DNA from: Treponema sp.
GTDB taxonomy: Bacteria > Spirochaetota > Spirochaetia > Treponematales > Breznakiellaceae
NCBI GenBank assembly: GCA_031255875.1
Contig: JAIRRR010000229.1
Span: 1-15,031, forward strand
DNA length: 15,031 bases
Reading direction: 5' to 3'
The notes beneath the pieces are model-generated. The model was given only the letters and a program-made list of their open reading frames with translations. It did no database searches and had not been told where the DNA came from. Numbering within the stretch: the first letter of the stretch is position 1; every line of letters starts with the position of its first letter. The position numbers were made by a program, and so were the translations under genes. This document shows, piece after piece, positions 7,601 to 14,654 of the stretch.

Positions 7601-7607
7601 GGGGGGG
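7601..7607 (+). promoter_or_regulatory. G-run ribosome-binding site of ftsZ
   Basis: Seven consecutive G (7601-7607) are the only candidate ribosome site before the tandem ATGs at 7611 and 7614. It is atypical because it lacks the usual AGGAGG core; pairing with CCUCC would need one G-U pair. The run ends three bases before ATG 7611 and six before ATG 7614, so the second ATG has the better spacing. Confidence 0.55.
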
Positions 7608-7610
7608 ACT

Positions 7611-8813
7611 ATGATGAACATCGAAATTCTGGACGGACAGGCTTCCGATCCGAGCCCGACGATTATAAAAGTCATCGGGGCCGGCGGCGGGGGATCGAAC
7701 GCCGTGGACAGAATGATCGAAGGCGGATTGCAGCACGTGCAATTTATCGCGGCAAACACGGACGTACAGGCGCTTAACCGAAGCAAGGCGTCGGTTAAGC
7801 TTCCCATCGGCTCAAAGATCACGGGCGGCCTGGGAGCGGGCGGCAAACCCGAAGTAGGGGAACGGGCCGCCGAGGAAGACCGGGAGATGATCTCCAACGC
7901 CCTGCGCGGCGCGGACATGGTGTTCGTGACCGCCGGCATGGGCGGGGGGACGGGCACCGGTTCCGCGCCGGTTATCGCCCAGATCGCCCGCGACATGGGC
8001 GCGCTGACCGTAGGCGTGGTAACCAAGCCCTTCGACTTTGAGGGCTGTTACAAGATGGGGCTCGCCGAGGAGGGGATCGCCAAGATGCGGGAGGCGGTTG
8101 ATACCCTGATCGTTATCCCGAACGAACACCTTATGAAAATCATCGACAGGAAGACCTCTATCAAAGAAGCCTTCAGAATGGCCGACGAGGTGCTCCGTCA
8201 GGGCGTGCAGGGGATTTCCGACGTGATAACCATACAGGGGGACATCAACATCGATTTTGCCGATGTGAAGACCGTAATGAAGGACATGGGGGACGCCCTG
8301 ATGGGCGTGGGCGTGGGAAGCGGCGACAGCCGTGCGGAAATGGCCGCCTCGTCCGCCGTTGAGAATCCGCTTCTCGAAGGCGGCTCGATCGACGGCGCGA
8401 AAAAAATACTGGTCAATGTAACAGGCGGCGAGGACGTGGCCATGGTTGAGTACCAGGAGGTGTTCAACTACATAAAACGGAATGCCGATCCCGGCGTGCT
8501 GATCATTCCCGGCCAGGCGACCGATCCTTCCATGGAGGACAGGATACAGGTTACGGTAATTGCCACCGGCTTTATGGGCGAGACCGTGAGGATGGCGGGG
8601 GGGAAGGGGGGGGAGGAATCTTCCCCTGCGGAGAAATCCGACTTTATGGACGCCGATGAATTTACCCGGTATATCAGCCGCCCGGGCAGCCCGGGCCCTT
8701 CCCAGGATTTCCTTACCCGCCGCAGTTACGAGGATCTGGAAGTCCCCGCCTATCTGCGGAAACAGGGCGCGGACCGGGAGCAGTTTTCCGGCGCCAACGC
8801 GAAGGAAGCCTAG
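7611..8813 (+). CDS. ftsZ: Cell division GTPase FtsZ
   Basis: FtsZ is the tubulin-like GTPase that polymerises at midcell to form the Z-ring. Counted from ATG 7611 the protein has 400 residues. GTP-binding signatures are [14 protein letters not shown] (from 22), [25 protein letters not shown] and the tubulin motif GGGTGTG (111-117). The catalytic T7 loop is [14 protein letters not shown] with N213, D215 and D218. After a Gly/Ser/Glu-rich linker comes the C-terminal peptide [12 protein letters not shown] (from 375), the docking site for FtsA, followed by about 15 extra residues. The frame is open to a TTG at 7599, but tandem ATGs at 7611 and 7614 are the natural starts (MMNIEILDG or MNIEILDG). 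The 155-nt leader suggests its expression may be set separately from ftsA. Confidence 0.98.
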   Translation: MMNIEILDGQASDPSPTIIKVIGAGGGGSNAVDRMIEGGLQHVQFIAANTDVQALNRSKASVKLPIGSKITGGLGAGGKPEVGERAAEEDREMISNALRGADMVFVTAGMGGGTGTGSAPVIAQIARDMGALTVGVVTKPFDFEGCYKMGLAEEGIAKMREAVDTLIVIPNEHLMKIIDRKTSIKEAFRMADEVLRQGVQGISDVITIQGDINIDFADVKTVMKDMGDALMGVGVGSGDSRAEMAASSAVENPLLEGGSIDGAKKILVNVTGGEDVAMVEYQEVFNYIKRNADPGVLIIPGQATDPSMEDRIQVTVIATGFMGETVRMAGGKGGEESSPAEKSDFMDADEFTRYISRPGSPGPSQDFLTRRSYEDLEVPAYLRKQGADREQFSGANAKEA

Positions 8814-8818
8814 ATTCT

Positions 8819-9757
8819 GTGAAGGAACGGAGCTTTCTGGAAAAATACCATGCCCATCTTACCGCCGTGGAACGGCGGGCGCTTTTAACGGTGGACACTT
8901 ACTGCATCGAGATTGCCCGTTTTCTCGAGTGGCTCGACGTGGAAAAACTGCCCGCCCAGGACGCGGACACCCTTGTTTTGGCGCGGTACCTTGATGCCCG
9001 GAAAACAAAGGACCGGCTTGACGGGCGCTCTATCGCCAAGGCGGTTTCCGCCCTGAGATCGTTTTTCCAGTTTTTGATCGATTCGGAGGGTCTGCGCAAG
9101 GACAATCCCGCCGTTGTTCTGGAACGTCCCCGTTCGAAGAACCGGCTTCCCCAGGTGCATTCCCGCGAACTGGTGGAAGAAATGCTCGCCGCCGTGGATA
9201 TCAGCACCCCGCTCGGCATCCGGGACCGGGCGCTTTTCGAGCTTATCTACTCCGCCGGGCTGCGGGTCTCCGAGGCGGTGGCCCTGAACGTGGGCGATAT
9301 TTTTCTTTCCGAGGGAATCGCCCGGGTGACCGGCAAGGGGGACAAGGAACGGCTTGTGGTTTTCGGCGCCGAGGCGGAGCAGTGGCTGAAACGCTACCTC
9401 GGCGAAAGCCGGCCGGGCCTTGTCCGTTCCCGGCGGGTCCCCGCCCTGTTCCTCGGCCGCGGCGGGAGGCGGCTTTCCCGGAAGGGAATCTGGAAGAACT
9501 ACGCCGCGCTTACCGCCCAGCTGGGGATGAGTTCCCGGCTTCACAGCCTGCGCCACAGTTTTGCCACCGAGCTGCTGGCAGGGGGGGCGGATCTCAGATC
9601 GGTGCAGGAACTTCTGGGCCATGTGGACCTTGCCACGACCCAGATTTATACCCATGTGGACAATTCCATGCTCCGGGAAAACCACAGCCGCTATCTCCCG
9701 AAACTCAAGGCGTTCCAGCAGGACGGCCCTGGTCTGAAACAGAAGGGGCGGACATGA
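8819..9757 (+). CDS. xerD: Tyrosine recombinase, XerD-like
   Basis: A 312-residue site-specific recombinase of the XerC/XerD family. XerC and XerD act together at the dif site near the terminus, activated by FtsK, to turn chromosome dimers into monomers at division. The N-terminal SAM-like core-binding domain covers about residues 1-105. The catalytic domain has all six expected residues: R149 (in SAGLRVSEAV), K173 (in TGKGDKERL), H242 and R245 (in HSLRHSFATELL), H268 (in ELLGHVDLATTQ) and nucleophile Y277 (in IYTHV). The phrases IRDRALFELIYSAGLRVSE and GGADLRSVQELLGH are closer to XerD than XerC, but the split is a judgement. It starts at GTG 8819, five bases after the ftsZ stop, with GAAGGAAG at 8801-8808; no nearby ATG exists. 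Confidence 0.9.
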   Translation: MKERSFLEKYHAHLTAVERRALLTVDTYCIEIARFLEWLDVEKLPAQDADTLVLARYLDARKTKDRLDGRSIAKAVSALRSFFQFLIDSEGLRKDNPAVVLERPRSKNRLPQVHSRELVEEMLAAVDISTPLGIRDRALFELIYSAGLRVSEAVALNVGDIFLSEGIARVTGKGDKERLVVFGAEAEQWLKRYLGESRPGLVRSRRVPALFLGRGGRRLSRKGIWKNYAALTAQLGMSSRLHSLRHSFATELLAGGADLRSVQELLGHVDLATTQIYTHVDNSMLRENHSRYLPKLKAFQQDGPGLKQKGRT

Positions 9758-10503
9758 AAGTAAAGAAAGAGGTTGTTACCGGCATTATCGTAATGACGGT
9801 CCTCGTTGCGGGGTTCGTGCTGTTTTACAACTACGGGATGAACGGGGAGCGGAACCGGCTTGCGAGGCGTATCGCGGAGCTGGGAAACCCCGGGGGGCCG
9901 CCGGAAACCATCGATGGCCTCAGGGAGGCCATCGCCCTTTATGAAAAGCAGATAGAGCGGCACGTAAAGGATGCCGCGCAGACCGGCGTGTACTGGAAAA
10001 TCCTCGCGACGCGGTTTCAGGACAGGGGCCTCCACAACGAGGCGCTCAAGGCCCTGGAACAGGCGCTTTACTATTCCCCCCAGGATCCGTCACTCCTCTA
10101 CCTTACCGGTATTTCCGCGGCGCGGGTGGCAAAGGGCTTTCTCGATTTCCAGGGCGCCGGCGACCTCGCTTCCGAAAGGTACTACGCCCTTGCCGAGGAC
10201 GCCTACCGCAAGGCCATCGCTGCGGACGAAAAGTACGCGAAGCCCATGTACGCGCTTGGCGTGCTCTATGTATTCGAGCTGGGCCGGCCGGAGGACGCTA
10301 TTCCGGTAATGGAGCGCTATCTGGCCCTTACGTTGAACGACGTGGACGGCATGGCCGTTCTGGCCCATGCCTATGCCCTGACTGCCCAATACGAATTTGC
10401 CCTGAACTTGTACGACAGGATACTGTCGATTACCAAGGACAAGGACAAACGGGCAGCAGTGGAAGAGAACCGCAAGCAGGTGATGGACAGCTACTATGGA
10501 TGA
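9754..10503 (+). CDS. Membrane-anchored TPR-repeat protein, function unknown
   Basis: A 249-residue protein that I do not recognise as a named family member. It has a lysine-rich start (MKVKKEVV), one hydrophobic helix at about residues 8-27, a polar spacer, then helical repeats of tetratricopeptide type. Examples are GLHNEALKALEQALYYSPQD (about 91-110), AEDAYRKAIAADEKYAKP and FALNLYDRILSITKDK near the end. The expected topology is a single N-terminal membrane anchor with the TPR array outside the cytoplasm, because the lysines precede the helix. The frame is open upstream into xerD (to ATG 9382), but ATG 9754 is chosen. It overlaps the xerD stop as ATGA, follows AAGGGG at 9743-9748, and starts exactly at the anchor. 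Sitting between xerD and dprA, it may be a divisome or envelope scaffold, but nothing in the sequence proves this. Confidence 0.85.
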   Translation: MKVKKEVVTGIIVMTVLVAGFVLFYNYGMNGERNRLARRIAELGNPGGPPETIDGLREAIALYEKQIERHVKDAAQTGVYWKILATRFQDRGLHNEALKALEQALYYSPQDPSLLYLTGISAARVAKGFLDFQGAGDLASERYYALAEDAYRKAIAADEKYAKPMYALGVLYVFELGRPEDAIPVMERYLALTLNDVDGMAVLAHAYALTAQYEFALNLYDRILSITKDKDKRAAVEENRKQVMDSYYG

Positions 10504-11470
10504 CGGGCGCGGCCTGCTGGACCTTATGATCGCGCGTATCCCCGGGCTGTCTTGCAGGGAAAGGATAAAACTGCTCGAAAAATTTGACCGGGAAGCGGAT
10601 CTCGCGGTATGTTCTAAGGAAGACATCGGCGCGATTGCCGGCAGGCCCCCGAAGGCCTGGGACCGGGACGGGCTTCGTTTCCAGGCGGAAGATGACCTTC
10701 TTGCGATAACCCGGACCGGGATGGGCTATGTTTCCTGGCCGGAACCGGGATATCCCCCCCTGCTCAGGGAGCTCTACGATCCCCCGGCCCTGGTGTTTTA
10801 CCGGGGGGTTCTGCCCGATCCGGAAAAGCCGCTGGCGGCTGTCGTGGGGACCCGGCGGCCCTCGTCCGGTGCCGCGGCGCAGGCCTTTGATCTGGGCCGG
10901 GACCTGGCCCGCGCCGGGGTCCCCGTGGTTTCGGGGCTCGCGCTGGGGATCGACGCCTGCTCCCACCGGGGGAGCCTTGAGGGCGGCGCCCCGACGGCGG
11001 CGGTACTCGGTTCCGGCCTTGACAGGGTGTACCCTGCCGCGAACCGGGACCTGGCCCGGCGCATCGTCGAGCAGGGCGGGGCATTGCTCTCGGAATACCC
11101 CCCGGGAACAAGGCCGGCGCGGTGGAACTTTCCCGCCCGGAACCGGATCATCGCCAGCCTTGCCCGCGCTGTGATCATCGTCGAGGCGCCGGAAAAGTCG
11201 GGGGCGCTTATCACCGCGAATTTCGCCCTGGAACTCGGGCGGGAGCTCTTTGTGGCAAGCGCGGGCATGGCTTCCCCCCTGGGCGCGGGGACGCGCGCCC
11301 TTGCCGAAGACGGGGCGGGGATCGTTTCGGACATTGAAGGCATTGCGCGGGACTGGGGGCTGGAAACCGGCGCGGAAACCGTGGATACTGCTCCCTGTAC
11401 CGGCTCCGGTTTGGCTTTGTCGCTGGCCCGGTCGCTTAATCTAAACTGTGAGGATGGGTATGGCCGTTAA
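10496..11470 (+). CDS. dprA: DNA-processing protein DprA (Smf), lacking the C-terminal winged helix
   Basis: DprA binds incoming single-stranded DNA and loads RecA during natural transformation. Many non-competent bacteria also keep it. The 324-residue protein has a helical N-terminal region with an HhH-like IARIPGLSCRERIKLL, then the Rossmann-type core. The core shows YPPLLRELYDPPALVFYRG, VVGTRRPSSGA (about 116-126), SGLALGIDACSHRG (from about 146), AVLGSGLDRVYPAAN, WNFPARNRIIASL (about 210-222) and EAPEKSGALITANFALELGRE. It ends about 35 residues after the core without the DML1-like winged-helix domain present in many homologues. Such shorter forms are known in the family. ATG 10496 overlaps the TPR gene by 8 nt, and AGGTGAT upstream is a modest ribosome site. 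Confidence 0.94.
   Translation: MDDGRGLLDLMIARIPGLSCRERIKLLEKFDREADLAVCSKEDIGAIAGRPPKAWDRDGLRFQAEDDLLAITRTGMGYVSWPEPGYPPLLRELYDPPALVFYRGVLPDPEKPLAAVVGTRRPSSGAAAQAFDLGRDLARAGVPVVSGLALGIDACSHRGSLEGGAPTAAVLGSGLDRVYPAANRDLARRIVEQGGALLSEYPPGTRPARWNFPARNRIIASLARAVIIVEAPEKSGALITANFALELGRELFVASAGMASPLGAGTRALAEDGAGIVSDIEGIARDWGLETGAETVDTAPCTGSGLALSLARSLNLNCEDGYGR
11450..11453 (+). promoter_or_regulatory. Shine-Dalgarno choosing the topA start at ATG 11460
   Basis: GAGG at 11450-11453 lies six bases before ATG 11460. Two other in-frame candidates, GTG 11448 and ATG 11454, overlap or touch this site and have no clear ribosome site of their own. The 11460 start also yields the 11-nt overlap seen at other junctions of the cluster. 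Confidence 0.6.
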
Positions 11471-13664
11471 GAAGGAAAAAACAGCCGTTATCAAAACCGG
11501 GAAAACACGCGCCTTGAAAAAGAGCGTTGCCAAAAAACTTAAAAAAACTCTCGTAATTGTAGAATCTCCTGCCAAGGCAAAAACTATCGAAAAATACCTG
11601 GGAGATTCCTATACCGTCAAGGCGTCCATGGGCCATCTTATCGATCTTCCCAAGTCCCGCCTTGCCATAGACATGGGGAACGACTTTGAGCCCGAGTACA
11701 TCACCGTCCGGGGCCGGGCAAAGCTCCTCAAGGAAATTCAGGCCGACGCGAAAAAAGCCGAAGAAGTACTGCTGGCAAGCGATAATGACCGCGAAGGCGA
11801 GGCCATTGCCTGGCACCTACGGAACGCGATAGCGGCGAAGACCGCCACGGTGCCGGTTAAGCGCATCAGTTTTAACGAGATAACCCCGGTCGCGATTAGG
11901 GACGCGGTGGCGAACCCTTCGGTCATAGACGAGGCCAAGGTGAACGCCCAGAAGGCGCGGCGGGTTCTGGACAGGCTGGTAGGGTACAACCTTTCGCCGC
12001 TTCTGTGGAAAAAGGTGAAGAACGGCCTTTCCGCGGGCAGGGTGCAGTCGGTAGCGCTGCGGCTGATCTGCGAGCGGGAAAAGGAAGTGGAGTCTTTTAT
12101 CCCCGAGGAATACTGGACCCTGGACGCCGACTTTAAGCTGGGCAGGCATTTGTTTACCGCGCAGCTTGTTTCCTGGCAGGGCGGCAAGCCCGAGCTTAAA
12201 ACCGAAGCGGATGTAAACAAGATCAGGGACCTGGTCAAGGACAGCGACTGCGTGGTGGCCGATACCCGGGAGACGGAAAGGTCCGTAAAACCCAAGCCCC
12301 CGTTTACCACCTCGCAGCTCCAGCAAACTGCGGCCAACCGGCTCGGCTTTACCAGCAGGAAAACCATGCAGGTCGCCCAGCAGCTCTACGAGGGGGTGAA
12401 TATCGGATCTTCCCGGGTAGGGCTGATCACCTATATGCGTACCGATTCCGTGCGGGTTTCCCAGCTTGCCCTGGACGATGTCCGCGCCTGGATAAGGGAG
12501 AACTATCCCAAGGAGCTTCCCGAAAACCAGATCGAATACTCGGTGGGGAAAAAGGCGCAGGACGCGCACGAGGCGATACGGCCCACATACACGGGCAACA
12601 CCCCGAATGAAGTCAAGGAATACCTGACCAGGGATCAGCTGAAACTCTACACGATCATCTGGGAACGCTTTGTGTCCAGCCAGATGGCCCCCGCGAAAAC
12701 AAAAACCGTAAGCGCGGATATCAGGGCGGGGGAGGGGATCTTCCGCGTCTCCGGGACCAAGGTTGTCGAGAAGGGATTCTACAAGGTGATGAAACTCCTC
12801 TCGTCCAAGGATGAAAAAGGCGGCGTCTGCCCGGAACTCAAGGCCGGCGAAAAACTGAAAATGGAATCGTTTTACAGCGAGCAGCATTTTACGCAGGGGC
12901 CTTCCCGGTACACCGACGCTTCCATCGTCAAAACCCTGGAGGAGAAAGGCATAGGCCGCCCCTCAACCTACGCCCCGATCATCTCGGTCCTCCTTGACCG
13001 CTACTACGTAACCCGCTCGAACCGGCAGCTTGTGCCCACGGTGCTGGGCAAGATGATCTCCGACATGCTGGTTGAATACTTTCCCCATGTCGTGAACGCG
13101 GCGTTCACCGCGTCCATGGAGAACAAGCTTGACGAGGTAGAGGAAAGCCAGATCCGCTGGCCCGACATGATCCGGGAATTTTACGATCCCTTCAAAACCC
13201 GGGTCGACGAGGTGGGGAAATCCCTGGAATCGTTTAAGGGCGCCCTGGATGAAAAGACGGATTACGTGTGCGAAAAATGCGGCAAGCCCATGCTGAAAAA
13301 ACTGGGCCGCTTCGGGTTCTTCCTCGCCTGCTCGGGTTTCCCCGAATGCCGGAACACCAAGTCCATCCCCCTGGCCAAATGCCCCAAATGCGGGGGCGAC
13401 GTAGTGGCCCGGAAGACCAAGGGGAGGGGGAAGGAATTCTACGGCTGTACCAATTATCCTGAATGCGATTTTATCAGCCACTTCAAGCCGACCGGCCTCT
13501 CCTGCCCCAAGTGCGGGCAGTTCCTGGTGGAAAAAACCGACAAGAAAACCGGCAGCCACACGGCCTGCTGCAACCCGGATTGCGATTATCTGCATTCCGA
13601 AGACGGGGAGGAAGGGGGAAGCGCCGCAGCCGGCGTTTATTCCGGTACTGAAGATGGGGAGTAA
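11460..13664 (+). CDS. topA: DNA topoisomerase I (type IA), TopA
   Basis: TopA relaxes negative supercoils by cutting one strand and passing the other. Counted from ATG 11460 the protein has 734 residues. A lysine-rich N-terminal extension (about 1-29) precedes the TOPRIM domain, which has E35 in VIVESPAKAKTIEKYLG and the metal-binding DNDRE at 108-112. VNAQKARRVLDRLVGYNLSP and GLSAGRVQSVALRLI follow. The active-site tyrosine is Y325 in LITYMRTDSVRVS. HEAIRPT, IGRPSTYAPI and the toroidal domains come next. Three four-cysteine zinc ribbons close the protein from C604 onward (CEKCGK, CPKCGGD, CPKCGQF, each with a second Cys pair). The gene overlaps dprA by 11 nt and xerC by 11 nt. The start could also be GTG 11448 or ATG 11454, adding at most four residues. 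Confidence 0.97.
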   Translation: MAVKKEKTAVIKTGKTRALKKSVAKKLKKTLVIVESPAKAKTIEKYLGDSYTVKASMGHLIDLPKSRLAIDMGNDFEPEYITVRGRAKLLKEIQADAKKAEEVLLASDNDREGEAIAWHLRNAIAAKTATVPVKRISFNEITPVAIRDAVANPSVIDEAKVNAQKARRVLDRLVGYNLSPLLWKKVKNGLSAGRVQSVALRLICEREKEVESFIPEEYWTLDADFKLGRHLFTAQLVSWQGGKPELKTEADVNKIRDLVKDSDCVVADTRETERSVKPKPPFTTSQLQQTAANRLGFTSRKTMQVAQQLYEGVNIGSSRVGLITYMRTDSVRVSQLALDDVRAWIRENYPKELPENQIEYSVGKKAQDAHEAIRPTYTGNTPNEVKEYLTRDQLKLYTIIWERFVSSQMAPAKTKTVSADIRAGEGIFRVSGTKVVEKGFYKVMKLLSSKDEKGGVCPELKAGEKLKMESFYSEQHFTQGPSRYTDASIVKTLEEKGIGRPSTYAPIISVLLDRYYVTRSNRQLVPTVLGKMISDMLVEYFPHVVNAAFTASMENKLDEVEESQIRWPDMIREFYDPFKTRVDEVGKSLESFKGALDEKTDYVCEKCGKPMLKKLGRFGFFLACSGFPECRNTKSIPLAKCPKCGGDVVARKTKGRGKEFYGCTNYPECDFISHFKPTGLSCPKCGQFLVEKTDKKTGSHTACCNPDCDYLHSEDGEEGGSAAAGVYSGTEDGE

Positions 13665-14643
13665 AAAAAATCACGCCGCCCTGTCCCGGGACGATGTCTT
13701 TGCCGCCGGGGTGCCTGAAAAGCAGAAAATTCCCCTGCCCCAGGATATGGAAACGTATCTCTCCTACCTCCGGTCCGTGCGGGGCATGTCCGCGCGTACC
13801 TTGCAGGCGTACCGGAACGACCTTGCCGCGTTTGCGGTTTACTGCATCAACTACGGGGTTGATCCCGTAACCGCGGGGGCGGCGGAGATACGCATGTTCA
13901 TCGGGGAAATGAGCGCCCGGGGCATGGCCTCGATAAGCGTGAACCGGAGCCTCTCCTCGATACGGGGGCTTTACCGCTGGTTCTGCCGGAACAATATCCG
14001 CGACGACAATCCTTCGTCACAGCTGCGCAATTTGAAGGTCCCCCGGAATCTCCCGGTATTCCTCTGGGAGGACGAGATGGCCGAATTCGCCGGGCTTCCC
14101 GAAACGTCGGGAATACTGTGGCCCGACCGGGACAAGGCGATAATCCACCTGATGTACTCCGGGGGCCTGCGTATCTCCGAGGCCGTTTCCCTGAGCCTGC
14201 CCGTTCTGGACCGGGATCTCCTGGGGGCGCGGGTAATCGGCAAGGGGAACAAGGAACGGCGCGTGTTTTTTTCGGGCGAAGGGCGCGAGGCATTGCTTGC
14301 CTGGCTCCCCTGCCGGAAAAACAGCATTGCTGCGGAGCGCCCGACGGAAAGGCTGTTTATCAGCCGCAGGGGGGCCCCGCTTTCGGTTTCCGGCCTCAGA
14401 TTCATCATCGGCAAGTACGCCGAAATATCTTCCACGGTCAAGAACGTGCACCCGCACGCGCTCCGCCACAGTTTTGCTACCCATCTGGTAAATTACGGCT
14501 GCGACGTCCGGGTGGTGCAGGAACTTTTGGGCCATGCCAGCCTTTCCACCACCCAGCGCTATACGCATGTGGATATCGAAGGTTTGAAACGGGTATACGC
14601 GGAAGCCCACCCCCACGGCGACCGGAAGAATACCGCAAAATGA
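13654..14643 (+). CDS. xerC: Tyrosine recombinase, XerC-like
   Basis: The second Xer-family recombinase of the window, 329 residues. The first 25-30 residues are a polar extension. A core-binding SAM-like domain (about 30-125) and the catalytic domain follow. All catalytic residues are present: R173 (in [10 protein letters not shown]), K197 (in GKGNKERRV), H268 and R271 (in [13 protein letters not shown]), H294 (in [11 protein letters not shown]) and nucleophile Y303 (in RYTHV). [14 protein letters not shown] and the near-terminal [12 protein letters not shown] resemble XerC/CodV, whose C-terminus usually reads AHPRA. Its place between topA and hslV matches the codV-clpQ-clpY order of Firmicutes. 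The start ATG 13654 lies inside topA with only a weak GGTACTGAAG upstream, so coupling to topA translation is likely. An A8 tract spans codons 3-6. Confidence 0.91.
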   Translation: MGSKKNHAALSRDDVFAAGVPEKQKIPLPQDMETYLSYLRSVRGMSARTLQAYRNDLAAFAVYCINYGVDPVTAGAAEIRMFIGEMSARGMASISVNRSLSSIRGLYRWFCRNNIRDDNPSSQLRNLKVPRNLPVFLWEDEMAEFAGLPETSGILWPDRDKAIIHLMYSGGLRISEAVSLSLPVLDRDLLGARVIGKGNKERRVFFSGEGREALLAWLPCRKNSIAAERPTERLFISRRGAPLSVSGLRFIIGKYAEISSTVKNVHPHALRHSFATHLVNYGCDVRVVQELLGHASLSTTQRYTHVDIEGLKRVYAEAHPHGDRKNTAK

Positions 14644-14654
14644 AGGACAGAACC

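Noticed and set aside
8885..9685. 266-codon minus-strand open frame across xerD
   Set aside because: Antisense shadow of xerD, which has every catalytic residue.
9382..9753. 124-residue N-terminal extension of the TPR protein
   Set aside because: It lies wholly inside xerD in another frame and is Pro/Arg-rich without similarity; the ATGA junction at 9754 starts exactly before the membrane anchor.
11817..12887. 356-codon minus-strand open frame across topA
   Set aside because: Antisense shadow of topA, with no domain signature.
8819..14643. The two tyrosine recombinases as phage or mobile-element integrases
   Set aside because: No attachment repeats, tRNA, cargo or compositional shift; both sit inside an overlapping housekeeping cluster and resemble XerD and XerC.
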